Below, piece by piece: positions 1 to 8,104 of a DNA stretch of 64,000 nt. A program made the translations under genes and the position numbers. The notes under the pieces are model-generated. The model ran no database searches and was not told the origin of the DNA. It saw only the letters and a program-made list of their open reading frames with translations. The number at the start of each line of letters is the position of its first letter. The first letter of the stretch is position 1. The DNA comes from Pseudomonas sp. PSB18 (GTDB lineage: Bacteria > Pseudomonadota > Gammaproteobacteria > Pseudomonadales > Pseudomonadaceae), in contig NZ_NOIN01000012.1 of the NCBI RefSeq assembly GCF_014596565.1, positions 94,575-158,574 of the forward strand, written 5' to 3'.

Positions 1-330
1 TCTTCGCGTTTCAAGATGGGGCTCGAATGCCAATACATCAGTGGCAATACCTGCGCGATCACTGAAACCGGCACCGGCCATGCCGTGCCGGTGGGCATCA
101 AGGTGACGCTGCCCGAAGGCCTGACCGACGCCGCCGGGCAACCGGTCAGTCAGCGTCCGTTGCGGCTTGACGGCAGCGGAACCGAGCTGTTCCAGCCGGG
201 ATTCTATGTCGACCGCAGGTTGGGAATGCTGCACTTCGAAGTGGCCCAGGGCAGCGTCGAGCAGATGCTGGACACCGGCGCCAAGGCTTACTCCGGCAGC
301 GTCACGGTGATCTGGGATTCGGAAGTCTAG
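1..330 (+). CDS. CS1-type (CfaE/CblD-like) fimbrial tip adhesin, C-terminal end only
   Basis: The frame is open from base 1, so the gene starts upstream; only the last 109 residues are visible. The fragment looks like the pilin-type domain that ends CfaE/CblD tip adhesins: a strand-rich segment with PVGIKVTLPEG, a FQPGFYVDRR turn and a terminal SGSVTVIWDSEV strand. In this family the C-terminal domain joins the adhesin to the fibre by donor-strand exchange. The chaperone gene begins 57 bases after the stop and two pilin genes follow on the same strand, which supports the call. The usher gene is not in the window and presumably lies upstream. Family assignment rests on context plus weak sequence resemblance. 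Alternative: another minor subunit of the same fibre. Confidence 0.6.
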   Translation, partial: SSRFKMGLECQYISGNTCAITETGTGHAVPVGIKVTLPEGLTDAAGQPVSQRPLRLDGSGTELFQPGFYVDRRLGMLHFEVAQGSVEQMLDTGAKAYSGSVTVIWDSEV

Positions 331-387
331 TGGCCTGCCGGCCAAATTTCTAATGAGTTGCGTTTAATGCATGAGGTTAAGCAAGTG

Positions 388-1131
388 ATGAAACAGCTAT
401 GGGCATGGGTTGGTTTTTCCCTGTTTTGCGGCGTGGCCCACGCCGGTCCGCAGATTGGTGTCGGGGTGGTTTACGACTACCTGGACGGCAACAAGACCAC
501 GTACATGAAACGGGTGTTCAACGGCGGCACGTCGACGGCTTTCGTCAAGGTGAACATCCTGGAAATCATCTACAACGAAGACGGCACCTACAGCGAGGTG
601 CCCCTGCAGAACCAGGCCAGTGCCCAAGCCAAGGATGGCCTGATGGCCAGCCCGGCGCGCCTGATCGTGCCGGCCAACGGTGTGCAAGGCACGCGGTTGC
701 TGTTCATGGGCAACCGCGACAAGGAGCGTTACTTCCGTGTGCGTTTCGTGCCGGTGGTGCCGGAAGCGGAGGACGAATTCGCCGTCAGCGCGGAGGAGCG
801 CGAAGCGTATAAAAAAGAGCGCGTGGCGGCCGGGGTCAAGGTCCTGGCGGGGTACGGCACGGTGTTCTTCGTGCGGCCCAAGGACACCCGCTTCGACACC
901 GTGATCGATAACAACGCCAATCGCTACGTGCTGCGCAACAACGGCAACAGCGTGGTGGTGGTCGATGAGTTCAAGGACTGCGAAGCGAAGAAAGAGAACG
1001 AGTGCCGGCCGACCACCAAGCACCACGTCATGACCGGCCGCACGTTCTCGTTCGACAAGGAGGCGGGGCGTGAATATCGCTTCACCCTGATCGAAGGCGG
1101 CAAGACCCAGAACGTCGAGATCAAGGGCTGA
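388..1131 (+). CDS. CS1/alpha-fimbrial periplasmic chaperone (CblB/CfaA-like)
   Basis: A 247-residue exported protein. The ATG at 388 starts a clean signal peptide (MKQLWAWVGF... ending in VAHA before GPQIG) and has a GAGG 11 bases upstream; in-frame starts at 358 and 367 would put charged residues ahead of it. The mature part reads as a PapD-like immunoglobulin fold specialised for class alpha fimbriae: an edge strand (TAFVKVNILEI), a central segment (SPARLIVPANGVQGTRLLF) and a second-domain YGTVFFVRP strand. Such chaperones hold pilins in the periplasm until delivery to the usher. The gene lies between the adhesin fragment and two pilin genes, all on the plus strand with short gaps, so it is probably part of one fimbrial operon. 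Two C-terminal cysteines in a Lys/Glu-rich stretch might form a disulphide (inference). Confidence 0.75.
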   Translation: MKQLWAWVGFSLFCGVAHAGPQIGVGVVYDYLDGNKTTYMKRVFNGGTSTAFVKVNILEIIYNEDGTYSEVPLQNQASAQAKDGLMASPARLIVPANGVQGTRLLFMGNRDKERYFRVRFVPVVPEAEDEFAVSAEEREAYKKERVAAGVKVLAGYGTVFFVRPKDTRFDTVIDNNANRYVLRNNGNSVVVVDEFKDCEAKKENECRPTTKHHVMTGRTFSFDKEAGREYRFTLIEGGKTQNVEIKG

Positions 1132-1177
1132 CGGTGACCGTCGTCGAACCGTCGTTGACGCAAGAGGTAAATCAAAC

Positions 1178-1660
1178 ATGATCAAGACACGGCTACGTCC
1201 CCTCGCATTGACGGCCCTGCTGATGCCCTGGACCTCGGTCTGGGGGGCGGTCGAGCGGGAAACCTTCGAACTCTACGTGACCATCCCGACGGCCGACTTT
1301 TATGTGTTGCCCCTCGACCCGCAGTTGGTCCAGCGGGAACAGCGGCTGCCGTTCAGCACCATCACCTCGGACTTGAGCCCGTTGCGGGCCACTTACGAGG
1401 TGAAGAACAGCAACGGCTCCATTGGTGCCCGCCTCGGGGAGGAGGCGTACTTGTCCAATGGCCGTGATCGCATCGACCTGCGCGTGCGCTTCAACGGCGT
1501 GGTACTGACCCTGGATTCCGCCCAGGTGGTCACGGCCGCCGAGGCGCGGCCGGGCCGACAGGTGCCGCTGGAAATCGCCGCCATCAAGCCCGATGACGAC
1601 TATAAGCCCGGCGACTACTACGGCACGGTGCACATGGTGTTCGACGCCACGGCGCCGTAG
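1178..1660 (+). CDS. CS1-type fimbrial subunit (first of two pilin paralogues)
   Basis: A 160-residue exported pilin. The signal peptide ends near SVWG before AVERETF, and AAGAGG lies ahead of the ATG. The mature chain has no cysteine, as expected of class alpha (CS1/CFA/I/Cbl) pilins, which rely on donor-strand exchange. The core PLRATYEVKNSNGSIGA matches TLRQTYDVKNTDGSIHA in the next gene, showing that the two are paralogues; both end in a strand leading to FDA. The N-terminal strand ETFELYVTIPT probably serves as donor strand. It starts 46 bases after the chaperone stop. Two subunits suggest a major and a minor pilin; which is major cannot be read from sequence, though the second has the stronger ribosome binding site. 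Confidence 0.8.
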   Translation: MIKTRLRPLALTALLMPWTSVWGAVERETFELYVTIPTADFYVLPLDPQLVQREQRLPFSTITSDLSPLRATYEVKNSNGSIGARLGEEAYLSNGRDRIDLRVRFNGVVLTLDSAQVVTAAEARPGRQVPLEIAAIKPDDDYKPGDYYGTVHMVFDATAP

Positions 1661-1769
1661 GGCACTCGGCCCCTGTGCCCGGCGCCACAGGTTCTGTGTC
1701 TGGACAGTGATTGCGGAGCACTGGCGTTACTTCTCCGCTTTTCAAATACAAAATAAAAGGATGTTAAGC

Positions 1770-2264
1770 ATGTTCAAGCAATTCGTATCCGTTACTGCTC
1801 TGGTCACTGCGGCCTTGAGTCCTTCGCTGGCATGGGGGGCTGATGATGCACGTTCAGCCATCCATATCAGCGCGAACATTCCGACCCAGCAGTTTCATGT
1901 GCAGCCACGGGATCCGGAATTCGGTAAGGACGAATACATGTATTACGATCCGATCAAGAATACTCTGAGCACCCTGCGCCAGACCTACGACGTGAAAAAT
2001 ACCGACGGGTCGATCCATGCGTACCTGCCCGAGGATCAGCCTGACTTGAGCAACGGTGCCCAAGCTATTCCCCTGCGCGTCCTGTTCAATAATGTGCGCC
2101 TGAGCGCCGTGCCGGTTGAAGTGGTGGACGATGCTTCGTCAACGCCAGGTACGCAGGCCGAGATGGTCATCAGACCTGATGCCATGCCTACAAACCTTCA
2201 GGGAGGCTTATACACAGTAGGCTTTACCGTGATCTTCGACGCGGTGCCTCGGGTGACGCCGTAA
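1770..2264 (+). CDS. CS1-type fimbrial subunit (second pilin paralogue)
   Basis: A 164-residue pilin. I chose the ATG at 1770 over the in-frame ATG at 1761 because AAAAGG (1755-1760) directly abuts 1761 but stands nine bases from 1770. The signal peptide MFKQFVSVTAL... ends in LAWG before ADDARS. The mature protein lacks cysteine and shares the class alpha pilin core with the preceding gene (TYDVKNTDGSIHA, then LSNGAQAIPLRVLFN, then a final VGFTVIFDA strand). It is separated from the first pilin by 109 bases that can form modest hairpins (around 1672-1692), which might let the two pilins be made in different amounts. It is the last gene of the fimbrial cluster; the next gene is convergent. 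Confidence 0.8.
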   Translation: MFKQFVSVTALVTAALSPSLAWGADDARSAIHISANIPTQQFHVQPRDPEFGKDEYMYYDPIKNTLSTLRQTYDVKNTDGSIHAYLPEDQPDLSNGAQAIPLRVLFNNVRLSAVPVEVVDDASSTPGTQAEMVIRPDAMPTNLQGGLYTVGFTVIFDAVPRVTP

Positions 2265-2276
2265 TCCGCACGTTCC

Positions 2277-5200
2277 TTACTGGCGCGCCACCAACGGCGT
2301 GCACTGGGTGTGACTGCCCGGCTGCAAGTACGGCATGAGAAATGGCGCCATCCCTTTGAGCACCTGCACCGGCAAGGCCGAGGTGAACTTGAAGTTCTGC
2401 GCCGAGGCCCCCGGTACATAGGCGGTGAGGGTGCCGAAATGGCTGTCGCCGATGTAGAACACGAAGGTGGCCGTGCGGTTGATCGACTTGGAGCTGAGGA
2501 TGCGCCCACCGGCGCCGATGGCTTCGATACGGTTGTCGCCAGTGCCGGTCTTGCCGCCCATGGCCAACGGCGTACCGTCGGCCAGTTTGAAACTGCCGGC
2601 CACCCGTTTCGCGGTGCCGGCATCCACCACCTGGGACAACGCACCGCGCAGGGCCTGGGCCACTTCCGCCGGCATCACGCGTTTGCCTTTATCCGGGTCG
2701 TTGATCAGTTGCGTTTCGTAGGGGGTGTCGACGGCAAAGTGCAGGCTGTCGACCCGCAGTGCCGGTTGACGGATACCGTCGTTGAGAATGGTGCCCACCA
2801 GCTCCGCCAGTGCGGCGGGGCGGTCACCGGAGCTGCCGATGGCCGTGGCCAGCGAAGGCACGAGATGGTCGAACGGGTAGCCGACTTTTTGCCAACGCTG
2901 GTGGATATCCAGGAACGCTTCGATCTCGAGCATGGTGCGGATACGACTATCACGGGCGCTCTTGTGCCGGCTCTTGAACAGCCAGCTGTAGACTTCCTGG
3001 CGTTCGAACTCACTGGCCTTGACGATCTGGCTGAACTTGGCGTCCGGGTTGTTCAGCAGGTAACCCATCAACCATAGATCGAGCGGGTGGACCTTGGCGA
3101 TAAAGCCCTGGTCCGGCAGGTCATAGGCGCCGGGACCGTAGCTCTGGTAGAGCCGCTCCAGGCGTTCGTCGGTGAGTTTCTCGGCGTTCTTGGCTGATTG
3201 CAGATGCGAACGCACGAAGCGGTTGAAGCTGTCCTGGCTGTCGTTGGGAAAGAAATAGCGGTGCACGGCGGCCAGGCGGATCGCCGTGGGGTGCATGCTG
3301 TCGAGAAAGGTTTCGAGGCGCTGGCTGGTGTCCTTCTTCTGATACTTCTTCCAGAACCTGAGCAGAAACGAGGTGCCTTCGCGGTCAGCGAATTGGGCCA
3401 GGTATTCCTGGCGCCGTGGGTCACTGTCGTCCTTGAGCAATTCGGCGCTGCTGTTGGGCCCGGCATAAGTGGCGTAGCGCACCAGGTCGCGCATCAGGCG
3501 GATGAACGGCAGGTTGATCGACTCGCGCAGGGCATCGCGCAAGGTGGGGTTGCGGCCGTTGTCCTCGCTGCGGAAGTTGTGGAAGGTGTGCAGCCCGCCG
3601 CCGGTAAAGAACGCCTCGCCAGGGCTGGCGGAATAGGTCCGATCCAACGCCGCCTCGAGCATCTTCGGCAGGCTGCGGTCGCTGTTCTGGATCAGGTAGT
3701 CGACAGCCCAGCGGGACAGGCGATCCTGTTCGGCGACCTCGACTTTTTTCAGCGCCGCCGGGGTTTCAGCACCATAGCGGTCGTGCAGCTCGGCGATGAT
3801 CTGCAAATAGGTGGTGAGTACCCGCAACTTGGCGGTGGAACCGAGTTCGAGTTTGCTGCCTTCGTTGATGTCGAAAGGCTGGTCGGTGCTATCGGTCTGC
3901 ACCCGCACGCGCGAACCGTCCGGCGTCAGTTCCAGCAGGGTAAAGCTGTAGCGCACCTGGGTGGTGCTGGTGGGGGTGAGCAGGCGTTCTCCCATCAGGC
4001 CGATCTCGGTCGCGAAGGCCGGGTCGGCCAGGCGCTTGAGGTACTCGGTGGCCTGGGTCTGCAGATCGTTCTGCAAGGTGCTGGTGGCGGACAGGTCCAG
4101 GCGATCGAGGTCATACAACGGCCGGTCGAGCAGCGTGGCGAGTCGACTGCGGGCGGCGCTGATGCCTTTGTTGGTTTCGTTGGGCTGGATCGTCGGTTGC
4201 TGCACCCAATCGCGATAACTGACCTGGCTCGCCAGGGCGGCATCGGCCAGGGCGCCGTCGATCACACCGTTCTGGGCCAGCAGCCGGATGTGGCTGTCCG
4301 TCAGGCTCGCCAGTTCGTCGTGCCCCTTGGACAGGTAATGGGAAGGGCGGCGCTGGGCGATCATCAACGACAGCATCTGCCGCAAGGCCAGGCCCTTTTC
4401 CGCCAGGCTCCGCGGATCGGTGGCGGTGCTGAACAACTGCTCATTGGCCCGGTTGAAGTCGGCGCCGTACCAGACCCGCAAACCTTCGGCCATGCCATGG
4501 ACCTCTCCATGCCCCGGCACGGCGGACAGCGGCACGCTGTTGAGGTAATCGCGCACAATCCGCTGCCGCGCCTCGAGGGTCTGCGGACCGGTCCGATAAG
4601 CGCGCACGCTGGCGGAAATCATCTGGCGGATTTTCTCACCCCCCGAGACCGTCAGGCCATCGGGGGAGTGGCGGTACTTTTCCAATTGCGTCGCCAGGGT
4701 GCTGCCCCCGGCGGACTGTCCCGGCAAGCTCAACAGCTTGGCCACCTGCGACCACGCCGCCATGCCGAAGCGCGGCCAATCCACCGCCGGGTTGGCCTGG
4801 GGCTGGCGGGGATCGAGCAGGAAGCGGTTTTCGATGAACAGCAGGCTTTGCACCACCACGGGGGGGATGGCGTCGAAACTCGCATACAGCTGTTGTGGGT
4901 ACTTGAACTGATACAGCGGCGCGGCACGGCAATCGGTGATGGTCAGGCCGGCCTGGATCTTTTCCGTATAGGGCACGAACAGGCCTTTTCCGATGTAGTC
5001 CATCAAGGCCGGCGAAAACCGCGTCTGGGTCTGGATCACGTAGTTGCGCTTGAGCAGTCGCGGCAGGAACTCCCCCAGCGAGCTGTAGCCCAGCCGCCGA
5101 TCGAATGGGCCAGCACCGGGATAGACAATGGCATCGCTGGGCCCCGGTTGCAGCGAGTAGCTCAGGGAGGCCGCGTACTTGCTGATCTCCCTGGCCTGAA

Positions 5201-5399
5201 ACCTGGAGGTACGCATTTCCTTGGCCACCGCGAACCCGACCACCACGACGATAATCAGCAGCAACAACCAGAACGCCCGCCAGCCATGCCGCGCGCGGCG
5301 TTTTTTTGGGGTGATAGGCGCTTCTTCCATACGTTCAGTCGGGACCATAGGTTTGTTCGAATCGGTTTGCCATAGAGCGCCCATAGTCGACTGATCCAT
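2277..5399 (-). CDS. Bifunctional class A-like penicillin-binding protein (GT51 transglycosylase plus transpeptidase)
   Basis: A 1040-residue inner-membrane peptidoglycan synthase. A basic cytoplasmic segment (KKRRARHGWR) precedes one membrane helix at about residues 42-60. The glycosyltransferase 51 domain (about 170-320) shows variants of its two hallmark motifs: ENRFLLDP with the catalytic Glu, and GGSTLATQLEK. The transpeptidase half carries GSTAK (SxxK nucleophile motif), RESINLPF (SxN) and GKTGTGD (KTG). At 1040 residues it is longer than typical PBP1a/PBP1b, with large insertions between the domains and inside the transpeptidase. It probably both polymerises lipid II and cross-links strands. 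Its exact orthologue is not clear to me, so I give no symbol. It is convergent with the fimbrial operon (12-base gap) and seems monocistronic. The start is uncertain: no strong ribosome binding site precedes residue 1, and Met6 or Met23 are alternatives. Confidence 0.85.
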   Translation of the reverse strand: MDQSTMGALWQTDSNKPMVPTERMEEAPITPKKRRARHGWRAFWLLLLIIVVVVGFAVAKEMRTSRFQAREISKYAASLSYSLQPGPSDAIVYPGAGPFDRRLGYSSLGEFLPRLLKRNYVIQTQTRFSPALMDYIGKGLFVPYTEKIQAGLTITDCRAAPLYQFKYPQQLYASFDAIPPVVVQSLLFIENRFLLDPRQPQANPAVDWPRFGMAAWSQVAKLLSLPGQSAGGSTLATQLEKYRHSPDGLTVSGGEKIRQMISASVRAYRTGPQTLEARQRIVRDYLNSVPLSAVPGHGEVHGMAEGLRVWYGADFNRANEQLFSTATDPRSLAEKGLALRQMLSLMIAQRRPSHYLSKGHDELASLTDSHIRLLAQNGVIDGALADAALASQVSYRDWVQQPTIQPNETNKGISAARSRLATLLDRPLYDLDRLDLSATSTLQNDLQTQATEYLKRLADPAFATEIGLMGERLLTPTSTTQVRYSFTLLELTPDGSRVRVQTDSTDQPFDINEGSKLELGSTAKLRVLTTYLQIIAELHDRYGAETPAALKKVEVAEQDRLSRWAVDYLIQNSDRSLPKMLEAALDRTYSASPGEAFFTGGGLHTFHNFRSEDNGRNPTLRDALRESINLPFIRLMRDLVRYATYAGPNSSAELLKDDSDPRRQEYLAQFADREGTSFLLRFWKKYQKKDTSQRLETFLDSMHPTAIRLAAVHRYFFPNDSQDSFNRFVRSHLQSAKNAEKLTDERLERLYQSYGPGAYDLPDQGFIAKVHPLDLWLMGYLLNNPDAKFSQIVKASEFERQEVYSWLFKSRHKSARDSRIRTMLEIEAFLDIHQRWQKVGYPFDHLVPSLATAIGSSGDRPAALAELVGTILNDGIRQPALRVDSLHFAVDTPYETQLINDPDKGKRVMPAEVAQALRGALSQVVDAGTAKRVAGSFKLADGTPLAMGGKTGTGDNRIEAIGAGGRILSSKSINRTATFVFYIGDSHFGTLTAYVPGASAQNFKFTSALPVQVLKGMAPFLMPYLQPGSHTQCTPLVARQ

Positions 5400-5508
5400 T
5401 CACGCAGATTGATCGGACTTGCTTGAAGCTTAGACGGTGGTTTGCGTGGGGGAGGGGAAAATTGTGGACAGGCCGGCACCCTGAAATCCTGTAGACACCA
5501 TGAAACCC

Positions 5509-5643
5509 CTGTGGCGAGGGGATTTATCCCCGCTGGGGCGCGAAGCGGCCCTAAAACAGTCGATTAGATCTGCCTGATGTATCGAGGTAGTCTGGTTTTA
5601 GGGCCGCTGCGCAGCCCAGCGGGGATAAATCCCCTCGCCACAG
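5509..5643. repeat. REP doublet (REPIN), family A, left of the RAYT gene
   Basis: Two inverted copies of a REP with core ctgtggcgaggggat and an internal GGGGATTTATCCCC palindrome, followed by cgctggg and gcgaagcggcc. They are separated by about 45 bases, so the whole can fold into a long hairpin. It ends two bases before the stop codon of the RAYT gene. Confidence 0.85.
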
Positions 5644-5645
5644 CT

Positions 5646-6104
5646 TCAGAGCCATATGGCGTCCCACAACGGGTAATCGCCAATACGATCCACCAGCCCT
5701 GCACGAAGCGGGTTGGCAATGATGTAGCGGGCGAAGGGCAGCAGGTCTTCGTTGTCGCGGATCGCACGGTCGTGGAAGCCGCTTTGCCAGAGCGGGCCGG
5801 ACGCCCCGGTCCGACTGTTGACGCTGTGTGTGCATCGAGCTTTTGTGGCACCAATGACTCGACTCAGAGGGGTATTGTTGATTTGAACCAGCCAATGGAA
5901 ATGATCCGGCATCACCACCCAGGCCAAGGACTTGACCTGGCCCGAGTCATGGGCTCGTTTAAATTCAGCGACTAACAATCTTCCAACGTTCCAGTCAGCG
6001 AATATTGGGCGTCGTCGATGAATGACAGCCGTTACCAGGTAGCCGCGCCCTTGCTCCGAACAGCGACCTTGGCGCAAGCGATGGGAATTGGGGCGTGGAT
6101 GCAT
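5646..6104 (-). CDS. REP-associated tyrosine transposase (RAYT, IS200/IS605-like Y1 family)
   Basis: A 152-residue protein from the ATG at 6104. The frame runs on to 6161, but AAGGA/GGGAAG lies just before 6104 and RAYTs normally begin close to the GRGYLVT strand. It has the single-strand transposase signature: the HUH motif in MPDHFHWLVQ and the downstream helix with the candidate catalytic tyrosine in ARYIIANPLRAGLV. RAYTs are single-copy, domesticated relatives of IS200 transposases that recognise and cleave the REP sequences beside them and are thought to spread REPINs. Here the gene is flanked on both sides by doublets of the same REP family (5509-5643, 6204-6344), the usual arrangement. 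Length and motifs look intact, so it is probably functional. Confidence 0.88.
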   Translation of the reverse strand: MHPRPNSHRLRQGRCSEQGRGYLVTAVIHRRRPIFADWNVGRLLVAEFKRAHDSGQVKSLAWVVMPDHFHWLVQINNTPLSRVIGATKARCTHSVNSRTGASGPLWQSGFHDRAIRDNEDLLPFARYIIANPLRAGLVDRIGDYPLWDAIWL

Positions 6105-6203
6105 TCCTTGCTTCCCTGTGAGAGAGGTGTCAATGCAGCCTAGCCGTGCAAGTGTTTCCACGAGGCTGAGACGTGTGAATGAAAATTCCGAAATCTGCGT
6201 AGT

Positions 6204-6344
6204 CCCCTGTGGCGAGGGGATTTATCCCCGCTGGGCTGCGCAGCGGCCCCATCCCCAAAGCACTCAATCTGTCTGACACACCGAATCAGCAGGTTTCAGG
6301 GCTGCTACGCAGCCCAACGGGGATAAATCCCCTCGCCACAGGGG
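6204..6344. repeat. REP doublet (REPIN), family A, right of the RAYT gene
   Basis: Second inverted pair of family A REPs. The left copy begins at 6204 (cccctgtggcgagg), and the right copy reads ggggataaatcccctcgcc and ends at 6344. With the pair at 5509-5643 it brackets the transposase gene. Of the roughly 510 bases between the RAYT start and the permease start, the first part is this doublet. The rest (6345-6614) must hold the permease promoter, but I cannot assign a clear -35/-10. Confidence 0.85.
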
Positions 6345-6614
6345 GGGCGGTGCTCATAAACCCCTTGTAAACCCAGTCAATACATCTCCAAAAAGCCCAC
6401 TTTTGCTGCGGCTTATCCCTGAATTTCCAAAGTTTTACAGTGAAACTCTCTATCCTTGGCTTTTTATACTGCACGACCCACCGATCTTGACGTTCTGGTT
6501 TGCGGGACGGTCTGTCCACGAGGCAGGCCCGGTTTCGGCAAGGTGGCAGGCTTATCGGCCTGTGGCCTTGGGAACCCGGTGGATAATCCAATAACAAAAC
6601 GGAGTTGTATCCCT

Positions 6615-8036
6615 ATGCCTGTCGGCAATCATCTGCCCCCTGGCGAGACCGCTCAGGGCGGTCCGCTCAAACGTGAACTCGGCGAACGGCATATCCGCCT
6701 GATGGCGCTCGGCGCCTGCATCGGGGTCGGGCTGTTTCTCGGTTCGGCCAAGGCCATCGAAATGGCCGGTCCGGCGATCATGCTGTCCTACATCATCGGC
6801 GGCCTGGCGATCCTGGTGATCATGCGCGCCCTCGGCGAGATGGCCGTGCACAATCCGGTGGCCGGCTCGTTCAGCCGTTATGCCCAGGATTACCTCGGCC
6901 CGCTGGCAGGTTTTCTGACCGGCTGGAACTACTGGTTCCTGTGGCTGGTGACCTGCGTGGCGGAAATCACCGCGGTGGCGGTGTACATGGGCATCTGGTT
7001 CCCCGACGTGCCCCGCTGGATCTGGGCCCTGGCCGCACTGGTCAGCATGGGCTCGATCAACCTGATCGCGGTCAAGGCCTTCGGCGAGTTCGAATTCTGG
7101 TTCGCCCTGATCAAGATCGTGACCATCATCGCCATGGTCATCGGCGGCGTCGGCATCATCGCCTTCGGATTCGGCAACGACGGCGTGGCCCTGGGTATTT
7201 CCAACCTCTGGACCCATGGTGGGTTCATGCCCAACGGGGTGCAGGGTGTATTGATGTCCCTGCAGATGGTGATGTTCGCCTACCTGGGCGTGGAGATGAT
7301 CGGCCTGACCGCCGGTGAGGCGAAGAACCCTCAGAAAACCATCCCCAACGCCATCGGTTCGGTGTTCTGGCGGATCCTGCTGTTCTATGTCGGCGCGTTG
7401 TTCGTGATCCTGTCGATCTACCCGTGGAACGAGATCGGCACCCAGGGCAGCCCCTTCGTGATGACGTTCGAGCGCCTGGGCATCAAGACCGCCGCCGGCA
7501 TCATCAACTTCGTGGTGATCACCGCTGCGCTGTCGTCCTGTAACGGCGGCATCTTCAGCACCGGGCGGATGCTCTACAGCCTGGCGCAGAACGGCCAGGC
7601 CCCGGCCGGTTTTGCCAGGACCTCGGCCAACGGCGTACCGCGCCGGGCGTTGCTGCTGTCCATTGCCGCGTTGCTGCTGGGCGTGTTGCTCAATTACCTG
7701 GTGCCGGAAAAAGTCTTCGTCTGGGTGACCTCCATCGCCACCTTCGGGGCGATCTGGACCTGGGTGATGATCCTGCTGGCCCAGCTCAAATTCCGCAAAG
7801 GCCTCAGCGCTTCCGAGCGTGCCGCCCTGAAATACCGCATGTGGCTTTACCCGGTCAGCTCGTACCTGGCGCTGGCCTTCCTGGTGCTGGTGGTGGGGCT
7901 GATGGCGTACTTCCCGGATACACGGGTGGCGCTGTATGTGGGGCCGGCGTTTCTGGTGCTGTTGACGGTATTGTTCTACACCTTCAAGTTGCAGCCGACG
8001 GGTGAGGCGCAAGGTGCGGTGAGTTCGGTTCAGTGA
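6615..8036 (+). CDS. Amino-acid permease, APC superfamily (ProY/HutT-like)
   Basis: A 473-residue inner-membrane transporter predicted to have twelve helices. The ATG at 6615 has GGAG ten bases upstream; the frame is open further upstream, but that part does not look like this family. The N-terminal LGERHIRLMALGACIGVGLF is the conserved first helix of amino-acid/polyamine permeases that bind substrate at the GxGxGxF break. The next segments (MAGPAIMLSYIIGG, IMRALGEMAVHNP, SFSRYA, PLAGFLTGWNYWF) and later ITAGEAKNPQKTIP- and YPWNEIG-type motifs resemble enterobacterial ProY closely. It probably imports proline, histidine or a related amino acid by proton symport; the substrate cannot be fixed from sequence. 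No catabolic gene is adjacent, and it is convergent with the glucosidase gene. Confidence 0.85.
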   Translation: MPVGNHLPPGETAQGGPLKRELGERHIRLMALGACIGVGLFLGSAKAIEMAGPAIMLSYIIGGLAILVIMRALGEMAVHNPVAGSFSRYAQDYLGPLAGFLTGWNYWFLWLVTCVAEITAVAVYMGIWFPDVPRWIWALAALVSMGSINLIAVKAFGEFEFWFALIKIVTIIAMVIGGVGIIAFGFGNDGVALGISNLWTHGGFMPNGVQGVLMSLQMVMFAYLGVEMIGLTAGEAKNPQKTIPNAIGSVFWRILLFYVGALFVILSIYPWNEIGTQGSPFVMTFERLGIKTAAGIINFVVITAALSSCNGGIFSTGRMLYSLAQNGQAPAGFARTSANGVPRRALLLSIAALLLGVLLNYLVPEKVFVWVTSIATFGAIWTWVMILLAQLKFRKGLSASERAALKYRMWLYPVSSYLALAFLVLVVGLMAYFPDTRVALYVGPAFLVLLTVLFYTFKLQPTGEAQGAVSSVQ

Positions 8037-8049
8037 GGTGATAGATCCG

Positions 8050-8083
8050 GCGAGGCTATTGTCAGGCTTGACGGTAGCCTCGC
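8050..8083. terminator. Hairpin between convergent genes, possible bidirectional terminator
   Basis: A nine-base perfect stem (gcgaggcta at 8050-8058, tagcctcgc at 8075-8083) lies between the permease stop (8036) and the glucosidase stop (8105). There is no T-tract on either side, so termination would be weak or Rho-assisted. Confidence 0.4.
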
Positions 8084-8104
8084 TCGATTCCGAATGATCG
8101 AGCG

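Noticed and set aside
3198..5375. 725-codon open frame on the plus strand
   Set aside because: It is the antisense shadow of the penicillin-binding protein gene, whose GT51 and transpeptidase motifs are clear. High-GC genes give long open antisense frames.
6455..6471. Sigma-54-like sequence before the amino-acid permease (ttggctttttatactgca)
   Set aside because: The GG and GC pairs are eleven bases apart instead of ten, which abolishes sigma-54 recognition.
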